Assembly: GCF_009761395.1 (NCBI RefSeq)
Contig: NZ_LEKN01000001.1
Span: 326,962 to 390,961 of the forward strand
From: Ursidibacter maritimus
GTDB taxonomy: Bacteria; Pseudomonadota; Gammaproteobacteria; Enterobacterales; Pasteurellaceae
Direction: 5' to 3'
DNA length: 64,000 nucleotides
Positions 54,521 to 63,981 of this stretch are shown one piece after another (position 1 is the first letter of the stretch; each line of letters begins with the position of its first letter). A model generated the notes under the pieces. The model was given only the letters and a program-made list of their open reading frames with translations, made no database searches and was not told where the DNA came from. A program made the translations under genes and the position numbers.

Positions 54521-54557
54521 AAATAGCGTTAAAACCACAAAAGTTTTAACGCTATTT
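54521..54557 (+). terminator. accA terminator
   Basis: A perfect 15-bp stem AAATAGCGTTAAAAC (54521-54535) with its complement at 54543-54557, 7-nt loop, then ATTTTTCT. Confidence 0.85.
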
Positions 54558-54657
54558 ATTTTTCTAGTCTATAAAGAGCTAGTGGAAAAAATGGTTGCTA
54601 AATTAACGTTTGCTAGTAATCTGAAATAGTATAAATATTATAAAAGGAGAATTCATA

Positions 54658-55242
54658 ATGGAAAGAGAGCAACAAAAGCTTACTCAAATTCCACCACAGC
54701 AAATAGAAGAAATTCGTCAGCAAATGGTGAAATTCGCAACTCTGCAACTAAAAGATCCCGATCTTGCCGAAGATGTAGTGCAAGAAGCTCTCACAAGTGC
54801 TTATAAAAATGCACATTCTTTTAAAGGTAAATCTGCCTTAAAAACTTGGGTTTTCGCTATTTTAAAAAATAAAATTATTGATTTAATTCACTATCGTAAA
54901 CGCACAGTCACCGTATCTGAAATTTATGAAGAAGACACTCCGAATGCCTTCTTTACTGAACGAGATCACTGGGATGTAACTTATTTTGAGCCAAGTGAAT
55001 GGCAAAGCGTACAGAGTAGTACCTATAAAAAAGAGTTTTGGGTAATTTTTGAAACCTGTCTCACACAACTACCTGCCCAACAAGCAAGAATTTTTATGAT
55101 GAGAGAATATTTGGAAATGAACACTGATGAAATTTGTCAGGAATGTGAAGTTTCCACGTCTAATTTACACGTTATTCTGTTTCGGGCTAGATTACAACTG
55201 CAAGCATGTTTATCAAAAAATTGGTTTGGGGAGAAAAAATAA
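54658..55242 (+). CDS. ECF-type RNA polymerase sigma factor
   Basis: 194 residues. Sigma region 2 spans about 20-95 (QLKDPDLAEDVVQEALTSAY and FKGKSALKTWVFAILKNKII), and region 4 about 135-185 (TCLTQLPAQQARIFMMREYL then SNLHVILFRARLQLQACL). The layout is that of stress-responsive ECF sigma factors. The stop overlaps the next start by one base (TAATG), coupling it to a zinc-finger anti-sigma. Pasteurellaceae homologues respond to oxidants such as hypochlorite. Its targets could include hvfXABC or msrA in this window, but that is inference. AAGGAG before the ATG. Confidence 0.9.
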   Translation: MEREQQKLTQIPPQQIEEIRQQMVKFATLQLKDPDLAEDVVQEALTSAYKNAHSFKGKSALKTWVFAILKNKIIDLIHYRKRTVTVSEIYEEDTPNAFFTERDHWDVTYFEPSEWQSVQSSTYKKEFWVIFETCLTQLPAQQARIFMMREYLEMNTDEICQECEVSTSNLHVILFRARLQLQACLSKNWFGEKK

Positions 55243-55433
55243 TGAAAAAATGTAAACAAATTACAGAGCTAGTTTCTTTAGGTAATGAACAACAACTTGC
55301 ATTTAATCAACGTTGCGCAGTAAATATTCACCTACTATTTTGTCCTTATTGCCGAGCATTCAAGAAAAATACCCAACAAATGAGACAGCTAATGCAACAG
55401 TTTAAGGTCTGGAAGGATGATGACCATAAATAG
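55242..55433 (+). CDS. Zinc-finger anti-sigma factor
   Basis: 63 residues from the ATG at 55242. The ZAS pattern is visible: Cys4 (KKCKQITELVS), then NIHLLFCPYC (27-36) with His29, Cys33 and Cys36, giving the H-x3-C-x2-C zinc site. Such small proteins hold the ECF sigma factor until oxidation of the cysteines releases it. There is no transmembrane segment, so it is a soluble anti-sigma. The 318-bp gap that follows contains no convincing gene. Confidence 0.87.
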   Translation: MKKCKQITELVSLGNEQQLAFNQRCAVNIHLLFCPYCRAFKKNTQQMRQLMQQFKVWKDDDHK

Positions 55434-55751
55434 TGTCCAATTATTATAAAACACAGAGAAACTATTAAGAGATGGCTTAGAAGGTATTTATCTAAGCTTG
55501 AAAGCATTGAATAGGAATTGGTGTTTTATTTTAATGTTAATTGACTATATAGCAGGCCACACTCATCAATATTGTTACAGCGTATATCTAATTTTATTAA
55601 TTACAACAATGGTAGTAACAGTTGACGAACATTTACCCATATGTAGAAAACCTGAAGGGGGACTATCAGATTAAGTTTGATCTTCTGCACTTAAAGACTT
55701 ATAGAATTAAGAGCTTTAAACCAATATTAATCTAATATATCCCCAAATGTT
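55434..55751. other. Gap with a dispersed repeat and possible transposase scraps
   Basis: TCAGATTAAGTTTGATCTTC at 55667-55686 recurs at 3877-3896. Just after the anti-sigma gene a short frame reads KHRETIKRWLRRYLSKLESI (about 55455-55514), which looks like a transposase helix-turn-helix remnant. This fits a decayed mobile element, but neither part identifies a family. No other gene is seen. Confidence 0.35.
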
Positions 55752-57119
55752 TTACCAACTTATCGTGACTTTTAATCCCTGTTTTTTCTCTAATACGCTA
55801 TTTTCTAAATTCACTTGGTATTGATGTAACTCCGCAATACGGTGAACGATAGATAAGCCTAAACCGCTACCTTTTTCATTTTGACCTGCAGGGCGGTAGA
55901 AACGTTGCCCTAACTTTGCTAAATCTGTACTATCAACGCCACCTCCGTTATCTGCAATAATCAGTTTATGTTTGGCGAGTGTCACTCGAATAATTGTGCT
56001 TTCAGGGCAATATTTGATAGCATTATCAATGAGATTTCTAACCATTAGCGACAGTAAAAGTGGCTGTCCTTGTTTGAGCATTGGCGTTGCAAGCTGCTCA
56101 AACTGTAATTCCATTTGGCGTTTTTCTGCGTGAAAATACAATTCGCCGATTAGCGATGGAAGGAGTTTCTCCCAATGTATATCTTCCACACCTTCTAATG
56201 CCTGCAAATTATCCAAACGAGATAGCGTGAGTAGTTGCTCAATCAGCTGTGTAGCACGATTGATCCCTTTTGTTAGGTTATCTAATGCTTTCTCGCGTAA
56301 TTCACTATCATCTCCTGCAAGTTGAGCGATTTCTGTTTGGATTTTTAACGCTGCTAACGGGCTACGCAATTCGTGGGCGGCATCAGAAGTAAAACGCCGT
56401 TCACGCAAAAGCATTGTTGATGTTTTGCTAAAAAAGTGATTTAAGTTATTGACCAGTGGCAAAATCTCTTTTGGTAAATTTTCAGTGGAAATGACCGCTT
56501 GATCTTCAGGAGTACGCTGACGAACCTGTTCACTCACTTGTTTTAGGGTTCTCAGTTCACGACTAATTAACCAAATCACGAGAGCAATCAATAATGGTAG
56601 GCTAGCAAACCAAATCCACATTTGCCCGAAAACCATTTTTAAAATAAGGTCTTCTCGGTAATCAAGCTCTTGCCCCACAGCAATGACTAATTTTCCGTCA
56701 CCAATCGGTAGCCAAAAAATACGCCATTCGTCATCATCGCTGCTTAAATGTGAACGAGTAAACCCCTGCTCTCGACTGTAAAGAAAGTTATCACCGTTTC
56801 TTCCGTCACTGAGTAGCATATCTCCCTGTGAAGTAAAGACAGCAAATGCTAAAGCATCATCATCAAAATCTGCTCGAAATCCGCCTTTTTTGTGGTATTT
56901 TTCCTTCGGGTGCGGACGCTCAATAAGCATTGCTCGCAAGTCTGAACTGGCTAATCGTTGTGCAAATAAAATCTGTTGTGCATCAAAAACTTGATTAACT
57001 TCTTTACGCACTTGTAGCCACGCAACAACGGTAGAAATAAGCCAAATAAATGATGCAGTTAAGGAAATTACAATGATTAAACGTAAGCGTAAACTAGCAT
57101 TTTTAATCAGCTTCATCAT
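55752..57119 (-). CDS. qseC: Sensor histidine kinase QseC
   Basis: 455 residues. Two membrane helices (about 12-35 and 165-186) enclose a periplasmic sensor; HAMP-like linker follows. The phosphoacceptor is His249 in [13 protein letters not shown]. ATPase boxes: N (about [14 protein letters not shown]), G1 ([10 protein letters not shown]) and G2 (GSGLGLSIV). The N-terminus [20 protein letters not shown] fits QseC. It overlaps qseB by 17 nt. In oral Pasteurellaceae QseBC responds to catecholamine and iron cues and shares an operon with ygiW, as here. Confidence 0.93.
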   Translation of the reverse strand: MMKLIKNASLRLRLIIVISLTASFIWLISTVVAWLQVRKEVNQVFDAQQILFAQRLASSDLRAMLIERPHPKEKYHKKGGFRADFDDDALAFAVFTSQGDMLLSDGRNGDNFLYSREQGFTRSHLSSDDDEWRIFWLPIGDGKLVIAVGQELDYREDLILKMVFGQMWIWFASLPLLIALVIWLISRELRTLKQVSEQVRQRTPEDQAVISTENLPKEILPLVNNLNHFFSKTSTMLLRERRFTSDAAHELRSPLAALKIQTEIAQLAGDDSELREKALDNLTKGINRATQLIEQLLTLSRLDNLQALEGVEDIHWEKLLPSLIGELYFHAEKRQMELQFEQLATPMLKQGQPLLLSLMVRNLIDNAIKYCPESTIIRVTLAKHKLIIADNGGGVDSTDLAKLGQRFYRPAGQNEKGSGLGLSIVHRIAELHQYQVNLENSVLEKKQGLKVTISW

Positions 57120-57774
57120 TTTTTCCTAAGGTATAGCCAACACCGTGGACGGTGCGGATAAACTGTTTACCTAATTTCTGACGCAAATTATAAATATGAA
57201 CTTCAAGAGCATTACTATTCACTTCATCGTCCCAAGTATAGAGTTTTTCTTCAATAGCAGAACGGGTTAATACACGCTCTTTATTGTGCATAAAAAGTGC
57301 CAGTAAATTATATTCTCGAGTTGTCAGTGAGATTTCTTGGTCGCGTAAGAAAACTTTATGTTGGTTAGGGTCAAACTTGACTAAGCTATGTTCAATAATC
57401 GGGTTAGTTTGCCCGTAGCGGCGGCGAATTAAGGCTTGTAGTCGAGCAACAACTTCAGCTAGTGCGAATGGCTTGCATAAATAGTCATCGGCACCACGTT
57501 GTAATCCTGTAATGCGTTCGTCTAGTGTATCTCGAGCGGTAAGAATAAGTACGGGGATATCTTGGTTAGCTTTTCGCCACTGTTGTAATACCTCCAAACC
57601 GTCCATTTTAGGTAAGGTAAGATCTAATACAACGGCATCATAAGGGGCAGCCTCCAAGGCGTTTAGCCCTGTTTTTCCATCCCTAAACCAATCTACGCTA
57701 AAGCCTGATTTTGTTAGCCCAATTTTTAACCCTTCACCAATTAAGTTATCGTCTTCAATCAATAAAATTCGCAT
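57103..57774 (-). CDS. qseB: Response regulator QseB (OmpR family)
   Basis: 223 residues. Receiver domain with acidic pair Glu7-Asp8-Asp9, phosphorylation Asp51 ([12 protein letters not shown]) and Lys in [11 protein letters not shown] (about 103). C-terminal winged helix (about 125-220) with [20 protein letters not shown] and [15 protein letters not shown]. It binds promoters such as that of ygiW-qseBC. Last codons overlap qseC. It sits 77 bp after ygiW, with a terminator hairpin in the gap. Confidence 0.95.
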   Translation of the reverse strand: MRILLIEDDNLIGEGLKIGLTKSGFSVDWFRDGKTGLNALEAAPYDAVVLDLTLPKMDGLEVLQQWRKANQDIPVLILTARDTLDERITGLQRGADDYLCKPFALAEVVARLQALIRRRYGQTNPIIEHSLVKFDPNQHKVFLRDQEISLTTREYNLLALFMHNKERVLTRSAIEEKLYTWDDEVNSNALEVHIYNLRQKLGKQFIRTVHGVGYTLGKNDEAD

Positions 57775-57812
57775 TGTTATTCTCTTATACTTATCTACAC
57801 TGATATAAACAG

Positions 57813-57838
57813 AAAAAGTGGCACTCTCGCCACTTTTT
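57813..57838 (-). terminator. Terminator/attenuator between ygiW and qseB
   Basis: AAAAAGTGGC (57813-57822) pairs perfectly with GCCACTTTTT (57829-57838), 6-nt loop. It can end most ygiW transcripts and lets some pass into qseBC. Confidence 0.75.
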
Positions 57839-57851
57839 CCTTTAGGGTTAT

Positions 57852-58220
57852 TTATTGTACTTTTTCTACACGGTGAACATCAACTTCTGTTTTATTCCAC
57901 GATTTATCTACTTCTCCAAAAATACGGATTTCATCATTTGGACCAACTTGTGTACCACCCCAATCGTCTTTGTCAATTTCCACAACAATCTCACCGCTTG
58001 CATCACGGAATAAGAAGTCATCTTTGGTAAGCTGTTTTACAATTTTACCTTGTAAAACGATATATTGATCATCACGCAGATCTTTAATATCAGTCACTCG
58101 GCTAACTGTTTGAGCATTATTAGTAAAACCACCATTTGCTGTACCTTGAAAGCCTGAAGCCAATGCTGATACGCTGATAGTTGATAATGCTAATGCAGTA
58201 ATTAGAGATAATTTTTTCAT
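57852..58220 (-). CDS. ygiW: YgiW/YdeI family periplasmic OB-fold stress protein
   Basis: 122 residues with a Sec signal peptide (1-21, cut after ALA). BOF (bacterial OB-fold) domain with the family wording [20 protein letters not shown] (about 44-63), [17 protein letters not shown] (about 67-83) and [20 protein letters not shown] (about 96-115). Involved in peroxide and metal stress and biofilm formation in relatives. First gene of ygiW-qseBC, the arrangement known from Aggregatibacter. Confidence 0.93.
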   Translation of the reverse strand: MKKLSLITALALSTISVSALASGFQGTANGGFTNNAQTVSRVTDIKDLRDDQYIVLQGKIVKQLTKDDFLFRDASGEIVVEIDKDDWGGTQVGPNDEIRIFGEVDKSWNKTEVDVHRVEKVQ

Positions 58221-58324
58221 CGTTAATTTCCTTAGTTAAAGTGTTTAAATGTAAAAACAAGGCTCTCTTGCTTTGTTGAGCGTATTAAACCAAACAAATC
58301 TTAAAAAATTATTAAGAAACAAAA

Positions 58325-58351
58325 AAAGCCTTTGGTATTTTCAAAGACTTT
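58325..58351 (-). terminator. loiP terminator
   Basis: AAAGCCTTTG (58325-58334) and CAAAGACTTT (58342-58351) pair with one G-T; T run follows on the minus strand. Confidence 0.65.
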
Positions 58352-58378
58352 TGTAAAAAATGAGATTTATCCTACCGC

Positions 58379-59143
58379 TTATTTTCTTGCGTTGTAGTAT
58401 TCCATTGCTTTTGGCATTAAACGCTGTAAATTTTCTTGGCGATCAGCATTGACGGGGTGAGTAGAAATTAAACTTTCGAGTAAGCCACCTGAACCGCCCG
58501 TTGCTTGGCTCATTTTTACCCATACGTTTGGTGCGGCTTTAGGGTTGTAACCAGATTTTGCCATTAAAAATAAGCCAATTTCATCAGCCTCTGTTTCTTG
58601 ACTACGAGAGAAAGGTTTGTTGGCAATTAAATCAACGCCAGTACTCAGTAAGCCTTCGGTATTTACGCCTGTGCTTGCAGTAACTGCTACATCGGCAACA
58701 GCCCCGATAATACCTGTAATCGTACTTACGGTACGATCTGATTTACCGTGTTCTTCTAGTGCGTGAGCCATTTCGTGCCCCATTACTGTTGCAATTTCAT
58801 CATCGGTAAGTTTTAACTTTTCAACGAGTCCAGTATAGAACATCATTTTGCCGCCTGGCATAGCCCACGCATTGAGTTCATCAGAGCGTACTACACTGAT
58901 TTCCCAATTAAATGGAACACCTGTTTTATTTTCTTTTTCTGCGTACGGTCGCATTTTATTAAATACAGCGTGAATACGTTTAGATGTTGCAGAGGTAGTA
59001 TCAAGTACACCTTTTGATTTTGCTTCTTGTTGTACTTGTCGGTAGCTTAATGCGGCTTCTTGGTTAATATCTTGGGTTGTGGTACAAGCAACTAAACCTG
59101 TTGCAAGCATAATAGCTAAACCGAATTTTTTGAGTGATTTCAT
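58379..59143 (-). CDS. loiP: M48-family metalloprotease, outer-membrane lipoprotein (LoiP/YggG type)
   Basis: 254 residues. Lipobox LVAC with Cys20. The zinc site is HEMAH (123-127) with the third ligand Glu in RSQETEADEIGL (about 180-191). A signal peptide and size match LoiP, which degrades periplasmic targets and cleaves Phe-Phe pairs under osmotic stress. STHPVNADRQENLQRL near the C-terminus is the usual M48 ending. Likely monocistronic with its own terminator. Confidence 0.93.
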   Translation of the reverse strand: MKSLKKFGLAIMLATGLVACTTTQDINQEAALSYRQVQQEAKSKGVLDTTSATSKRIHAVFNKMRPYAEKENKTGVPFNWEISVVRSDELNAWAMPGGKMMFYTGLVEKLKLTDDEIATVMGHEMAHALEEHGKSDRTVSTITGIIGAVADVAVTASTGVNTEGLLSTGVDLIANKPFSRSQETEADEIGLFLMAKSGYNPKAAPNVWVKMSQATGGSGGLLESLISTHPVNADRQENLQRLMPKAMEYYNARK

Positions 59144-59162
59144 ATTTGCATCCTGATCTAAA

Positions 59163-59191
59163 AAATGCCAAAGGGATTAGCTTTGGCATTT
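59163..59191 (-). terminator. ppa terminator
   Basis: AAATGCCAAAG (59163-59173) pairs perfectly with CTTTGGCATTT (59181-59191), 7-nt loop; T-rich on the minus strand side. It also lies upstream of loiP. Confidence 0.8.
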
Positions 59192-59210
59192 AATTTATAA
59201 ATATTTAAAA

Positions 59211-59738
59211 TTATTTTTTCGCACGTTCGAAAGATTCTAAAATTTCTTGGCGAGCAGCTTCAACGCCTTCCCAACCTTCTACTTTAACCCATTTACCTGC
59301 TTCTAATGCTTTATAGCTTTCAAAGAAGTGTTGGATTTGTGCTTTTAACAATGCTGGTAAATCACCTACATCTTTGATGTGGTCATATTCTTTACTTAAC
59401 TTAGTGTGTGGAACCGCAACTACTTTTGCATCACCACCTGCTTCGTCAGTCATTTTTAATACGCCAACTGGACGGCAACGAATTACAGAACCTGGTTGTA
59501 ATGGATATGGTGTTGGAACTAAAACATCTACTGGGTCACCATCTGAAGAAAGAGTGTGATTTACATAACCATAGTTTGCAGGATAGAACATCGCTGTTGC
59601 CATAAAGCGATCCACAAATAAAGCACCGCTTTCTTTATCCACTTCATATTTGATTGGATCTGAGTTTGCTGGAATTTCAATTACTACATAAATATCATCT
59701 GGTAACTCTTTACCAGCAGGTACGTTTTCTAAGCCCAT
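59211..59738 (-). CDS. ppa: Inorganic pyrophosphatase
   Basis: 175 residues, family I. Hydrolyses pyrophosphate to drive biosynthesis. Active-site blocks [20 protein letters not shown] (about 52-71) with the DxDPxD-type signature (DGDPVDVLV) and KVVAVP (about 105-110) are conserved. Start ATG after AAGGAAACCAAA. The 214-bp divergent gap to ilvC shows promoters only, no gene; I could not see an ilvY gene or leader peptide. Confidence 0.97.
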   Translation of the reverse strand: MGLENVPAGKELPDDIYVVIEIPANSDPIKYEVDKESGALFVDRFMATAMFYPANYGYVNHTLSSDGDPVDVLVPTPYPLQPGSVIRCRPVGVLKMTDEAGGDAKVVAVPHTKLSKEYDHIKDVGDLPALLKAQIQHFFESYKALEAGKWVKVEGWEGVEAARQEILESFERAKK

Positions 59739-59952
59739 TTTGGTTTCCTTCTATAAAATTGTGGAGTGAAAAACTCCGTAATTATAGCCGAACATTTCCT
59801 AGACGAAAAGCAAACGGTGCTTTTCTCTCAAAAATTTGTAACTTGCAAAATATGCAATTATAAATCCTAATAATATCACTTTTGGCAATTATAAGTTTAA
59901 GTTATACTTCATAACGTTTAATTATCCCTATTTATTCAGAAGGAACAAAAAA

Positions 59953-61434
59953 ATGGCTAACTATTTCAACACATTAAACTTACGCCAACAATTAGACCAA
60001 TTAGGTCGCTGTCGTTTTATGGATCGTAGCGAGTTTGCTGACGGTTGTAACTTTTTAAAAGGCAAGAAAATCGTTATCGTAGGTTGCGGTGCACAAGGTT
60101 TAAACCAAGGTTTAAATATGCGTGATTCTGGTTTAGATATTGCTTACGCATTGCGTGCAGAAGCGATTGCAGAAAAACGTGCATCATTTACTCGTGCATC
60201 TGAAAATGGTTTTAAAGTTGGCACATACCAAGAGTTAATCCCAACTGCAGATTTAGTGATTAACTTAACACCAGACAAACAGCATTCTAAAGTGGTTGCA
60301 GATGTAATGCCTTTAATGAAACAAGGTGCAGCATTCGGTTATTCACACGGTTTCAACATTGTTGAAGAAGGTGAACAAATTCGTAAAGACATCACTGTTG
60401 TAATGACAGCACCAAAATGCCCGGGTACAGAAGTGCGTGAAGAATATAAACGTGGTTTCGGTGTGCCGACTCTTATTGCGGTTCACCCTGAAAATGACCC
60501 GAAAGGCGAAGGTTTAGCTATTGCAAAAGCGTGGGCATCAGCAACAGGTGGTGATCGTGCAGGCGTGTTAGAATCTTCATTTGTTGCTGAAGTTAAATCT
60601 GACTTAATGGGCGAACAAACTATTCTTTGCGGTATGCTACAAGCAGGTTCTATCGTATGTTATGACAAATTAGTCGCGGACGGTAAAGATCCAGCATATG
60701 CAGGTAAATTGATCCAATACGGTTGGGAAACCATCACTGAAGCCTTAAAACAAGGTGGTATCACGTTAATGATGGATCGTTTATCTAACTCTGCGAAAAT
60801 TCGTGCATTTGAATTAGCGGAAGAAATTAAAGAACAACTTAACTTCCTATACCTAAAACATATGGATGACATCATCAGCGGTGAATTCTCATCAACAATG
60901 ATGGCAGACTGGGCTAATGGTGATGCTAACTTATTAAAATGGCGTGAAGAAACAGGTAAAACAGCCTTTGAAAATTCACCAAAAGCAGATGGTATCAAAA
61001 TTTCTGAACAAGAATACTTCGATAACGGCGTAGTAATGGTTGCAATGGTTAAAGCGGGTGTTGAAATGGCATTTGATGCAATGGTTGCAAGCGGTATCTA
61101 TGAAGAATCTGCTTACTATGAGTCATTACACGAATTACCGTTAATTGCGAATACTATCGCTCGTAAACGTTTATACGAAATGAACGTGGTAATTTCAGAC
61201 ACAGCAGAATACGGTAACTACTTATTCTCACACGTTGCAACCCCAATTCTTGCAGAGAAATTAATCCCGACGTTACAAAAAGGCGATTTAGGCGAACCAA
61301 CACCAACAGTTGAAATCGACAATGTATATTTGCGTGATATTAATGATGCAATCCGCAACCACCCAGTTGAGTTAATTGGTCAAGAGTTACGTGGTTATAT
61401 GACAGATATGAAACGTATTTCTTCACAAGGTTAA
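59953..61434 (+). CDS. ilvC: Ketol-acid reductoisomerase, class II
   Basis: 493 residues, the long class II form found in enterobacteria (491 in E. coli). Second step of isoleucine and valine synthesis. NADPH loop [20 protein letters not shown] (about 36-55); catalytic region with [13 protein letters not shown] (about 216-228) and the duplicated C-terminal knotted domain. Ribosome site AAGGAACAAAA. Codon usage is strongly biased to optimal codons, so the gene is highly expressed. Confidence 0.97.
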   Translation: MANYFNTLNLRQQLDQLGRCRFMDRSEFADGCNFLKGKKIVIVGCGAQGLNQGLNMRDSGLDIAYALRAEAIAEKRASFTRASENGFKVGTYQELIPTADLVINLTPDKQHSKVVADVMPLMKQGAAFGYSHGFNIVEEGEQIRKDITVVMTAPKCPGTEVREEYKRGFGVPTLIAVHPENDPKGEGLAIAKAWASATGGDRAGVLESSFVAEVKSDLMGEQTILCGMLQAGSIVCYDKLVADGKDPAYAGKLIQYGWETITEALKQGGITLMMDRLSNSAKIRAFELAEEIKEQLNFLYLKHMDDIISGEFSSTMMADWANGDANLLKWREETGKTAFENSPKADGIKISEQEYFDNGVVMVAMVKAGVEMAFDAMVASGIYEESAYYESLHELPLIANTIARKRLYEMNVVISDTAEYGNYLFSHVATPILAEKLIPTLQKGDLGEPTPTVEIDNVYLRDINDAIRNHPVELIGQELRGYMTDMKRISSQG

Positions 61435-61454
61435 TTTTAGAATATAATATAAAT

Positions 61455-61475
61455 CCTGCTACAAAAAGTGGTAGG
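61455..61475 (+). terminator. ilvC terminator
   Basis: CCTGCTAC (61455-61462) pairs with GTGGTAGG (61468-61475) using G-U pairs, 5-nt loop, followed by CTTTTTACTTT. A second weak dyad ACTTTATAA/TTATAAAGT follows at about 61482-61514. Confidence 0.6.
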
Positions 61476-61548
61476 CTTTTTACTTTATAAAGCGCTTAGA
61501 TCAGCCTTATAAAGTGCAAGCGGTTTATCGCTATAGTTGGTAAGCATT

Positions 61549-61572
61549 GTGGGAAGGTATAGCCTTCCCACA
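61549..61572. terminator. Hairpin before the trmN6 stop
   Basis: TGTGGGAAGG (61549-61558) pairs perfectly with CCTTCCCACA (61563-61572), 4-nt loop. There is no T run, so it may block readthrough or stabilise the trmN6 mRNA end. Confidence 0.5.
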
Positions 61573-61583
61573 GTTATTTGAAT

Positions 61584-62294
61584 TCACCCATTCAAATAAA
61601 AGTCTTTTGTCAGTTCTTTGAATCTTTGGGTATATTCGTTGTTAGATTGATAAATAATCAATTCTTGTTCAATATACGTAGTCATTTGCTGAGAAAAAAT
61701 CGTAATGCTTCTTTTCGGTTTTTTCCCTTCTTTCGTGATGATATTCCACTTCTCAACACAGTGTAAATTTTGGTGTTTAGCTTGCTGAATTAACTTTTCA
61801 CTTGTTTCTGTAGGGAGAATAAATGCAATATGGCCAGTTTCTTTTAGCCATTTTTTCGCTTGTGCTAACCAAATTAAATGGCTTTGGGGAGTAGTTCTAG
61901 CCAGATCTCGTTCGCTACTTCTGGTAGCAAGACTATGTTCAAAATAAGGGGGATTAGACACAATCAAGTCAAATTTATCTGTTAATGTTAATTGTAAAAC
62001 ATCCGCTTGTATTGGTGTAATTTTCTCTGACCAAGGACTATGGTGAATATTCTCTGTGGCTTGTATAAACGCGTTTTGCTCTAATTCTACGGCGGTAATT
62101 TGGCAATCGTAAGCGGTACGTTGTGCCAACATTATTGCAAGTAATCCTGAACCTGTTCCTAGATCAAGGATCTGTTTACATTGCGAGGTATTGACGATGG
62201 AGCCAAGAATAATGCTGTCTGTATTAACTTTCATCGCACATTTGTCGTGTGCAATGAAAAATTGTTTAAATTGGAAACCTGTCGATTTTGCCAT
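61584..62294 (-). CDS. trmN6: tRNA1(Val) (adenine(37)-N6)-methyltransferase
   Basis: 236 residues (YfiC family). SAM fold with LDLGTGSGLLAIMLAQR (about 39-55) and the amino-methyltransferase motif SNPPY (about 110-114). Modifies A37 of tRNA-Val. The start N-terminus TGFQFKQFFIAHDKCAMKVN (5-24) is typical of the family. Its ATG follows directly on the coaA stop, suggesting co-transcription with coaA. Confidence 0.92.
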   Translation of the reverse strand: MAKSTGFQFKQFFIAHDKCAMKVNTDSIILGSIVNTSQCKQILDLGTGSGLLAIMLAQRTAYDCQITAVELEQNAFIQATENIHHSPWSEKITPIQADVLQLTLTDKFDLIVSNPPYFEHSLATRSSERDLARTTPQSHLIWLAQAKKWLKETGHIAFILPTETSEKLIQQAKHQNLHCVEKWNIITKEGKKPKRSITIFSQQMTTYIEQELIIYQSNNEYTQRFKELTKDFYLNG

Positions 62295-63245
62295 TTATTT
62301 TCTTAGCTTCACTGTTTGAATAGCGTGATCATCGCCTTTTACCAAAATTAAGTTAGCTCTTTCTCGGCTTGGTAGAATATTTTGACGTAAGTTTAGCCCG
62401 TTTATTTCATCCCAAATTGTTGATGCGGTAGAAATTGCCTCTTGTTCCGATAATTGCGAGAAATGGTGGAAATAAGAGTTAGGATCGGAAAATGCACTAC
62501 GGCGGAATTTCAAGAAACGGTTGATATACCACTTTTTGAGTAGATCTTCATCGGCATCTACATAAATTGAAAAATCTACAAAATCTGAAACAAACACATT
62601 GTGTGGGCTAGCTGGGTAGTTCATTCCTGTTTGTAGTACATTAAGCCCTTCTAAAATAAGAATATCTGGTTGATCCACTTCATTAAATTGATCGGGAATA
62701 ATGTCATAGGTAAGATGCGAATAAATCGGAGCTTTAACCTGTCTTTTACCCGATTTAATATCCGAAACAAAACGAATAAGTGACTGAATATCGTAAGATT
62801 CTGGAAAGCCTTTGCGTTTGAGCAAGCTTTTTTCTTCTAAGGTTGCAAGAGGATAAAGAAAGCCATCTGTGGTAATAAGGGAGACTTTTCGCTCTTCAGG
62901 CCAGTTCGAGAGTAGTGCTTGTAAAATACGAGCAGAGGTGCTTTTGCCAACAGATACACTTCCCGCAATACTAATAATGTAGGGAACTTTGGGTGATGCA
63001 ACATCAAGGAATTTATGTAATACCTGTTGGCGTTTAAGATTTTCATCAATGTAGTAGTTAATCAAGCGAGCCAAAGGAAGATAGATGGTACTGACTTCAT
63101 CTAGTGATAAATCTTCATTAAAACCAAGAAGTGGCTTGAGATCTTGTTCAGTTAGCTTTAGAGGAACGGATTTACGTAATTCTGCCCATTGATTGCGTTC
63201 AAACGTTAGGAACGGTGTGATTTTTTTGTTTTTTTGCAAGTTCAT
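62295..63245 (-). CDS. coaA: Pantothenate kinase, type I
   Basis: 316 residues from the ATG at 63245 (AAGAGATTTTGGCA upstream), the same length as E. coli CoaA; a TTG two codons earlier is also possible. First committed step of CoA synthesis. Walker [10 protein letters not shown] is at 95-103. Other blocks: [14 protein letters not shown] (about 122-135), [10 protein letters not shown] (about 172-181) and EGLNVLQTG (about 199-207). Divergent from the tRNA operon across 234 bp holding its promoter. Confidence 0.96.
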   Translation of the reverse strand: MNLQKNKKITPFLTFERNQWAELRKSVPLKLTEQDLKPLLGFNEDLSLDEVSTIYLPLARLINYYIDENLKRQQVLHKFLDVASPKVPYIISIAGSVSVGKSTSARILQALLSNWPEERKVSLITTDGFLYPLATLEEKSLLKRKGFPESYDIQSLIRFVSDIKSGKRQVKAPIYSHLTYDIIPDQFNEVDQPDILILEGLNVLQTGMNYPASPHNVFVSDFVDFSIYVDADEDLLKKWYINRFLKFRRSAFSDPNSYFHHFSQLSEQEAISTASTIWDEINGLNLRQNILPSRERANLILVKGDDHAIQTVKLRK

Positions 63246-63424
63246 TGCCAAAATCTCTTAAATATGATGAGTTATCCTAGCTTTTATGGGTAGAAATATA
63301 CAGTATAAATAACATTATTTGGGGAATTGCAGCAATAAAAAGGTAAAAAATATTTAAAAAATCATCACTTTGCATATTTAACAATCGAAAGACTGCTTTT
63401 TTAATATTTTTTCAAAAAAAAGAC

Positions 63425-63452
63425 TTGCAAGCTTTTTCTAAATCCCTATAAT
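63425..63452 (+). promoter_or_regulatory. Promoter of the tRNA-tuf operon
   Basis: TTGCAA (63425-63430), 16-bp spacer, TATAAT (63447-63452), then GCGCACC, a GC-rich discriminator typical of stringently controlled stable RNA promoters. It starts 28 bp before the first tRNA. An A/T-rich stretch just upstream may act as an UP element. Confidence 0.85.
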
Positions 63453-63479
63453 GCGCACCACTTGCTTACGAAACGCAAC

Positions 63480-63555
<76 letters not shown>

Positions 63556-63590
63556 TTTAACGCTTATCGAAACAAGTATTCAATTAATGT

Positions 63591-63675
63591 GGAGGGATTC
63601 CCGAGCGGCCAAAGGGGGCAGACTGTAAATCTGTTGGCTCAGCCTTCGAAGGTTCGAATCCTTCTCCCTCCACCA
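63591..63675 (+). tRNA. tRNA-Tyr(GUA)
   Basis: 85 nt with encoded CCA and a long variable arm, as expected for tRNA-Tyr. Acceptor GGAGGGA pairs with TCCCTCC; anticodon loop CTGTAAA gives GTA. Confidence 0.97.
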
Positions 63676-63715
63676 TCTCTTAATTGAATCCTATGGGACA
63701 GACGAATTTAGAACA

Positions 63716-63790
<75 letters not shown>

Positions 63791-63793
63791 AAC

Positions 63794-63869
63794 GCTGATA
63801 TAGCTCAGTTGGTAGAGCGCACCCTTGGTAAGGGTGAGGTCGGCGGTTCAAATCCGCCTATCAGCACCA
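63794..63869 (+). tRNA. tRNA-Thr(GGU)
   Basis: 76 nt with encoded CCA. Acceptor GCTGATA pairs with TATCAGC; anticodon loop TTGGTAA gives GGT. Order Thr-Tyr-Gly-Thr-tuf matches thrU-tyrU-glyT-thrT-tufB. Confidence 0.97.
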
Positions 63870-63981
63870 CTAAGTCTTCTATCTTCCTCTTTTCCTTAGT
63901 AACAAATAGTATTATTTTCTACATTAGGTTAATGTGGTAACGTACCATCGTAACCGTGTTTGTTTAGAGGGACTTTTAAAA

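Noticed and set aside
55534..55674. 46-codon plus-strand frame after the anti-sigma gene
   Set aside because: No ribosome site, ends inside the dispersed repeat, composition not protein-like; more likely element debris.
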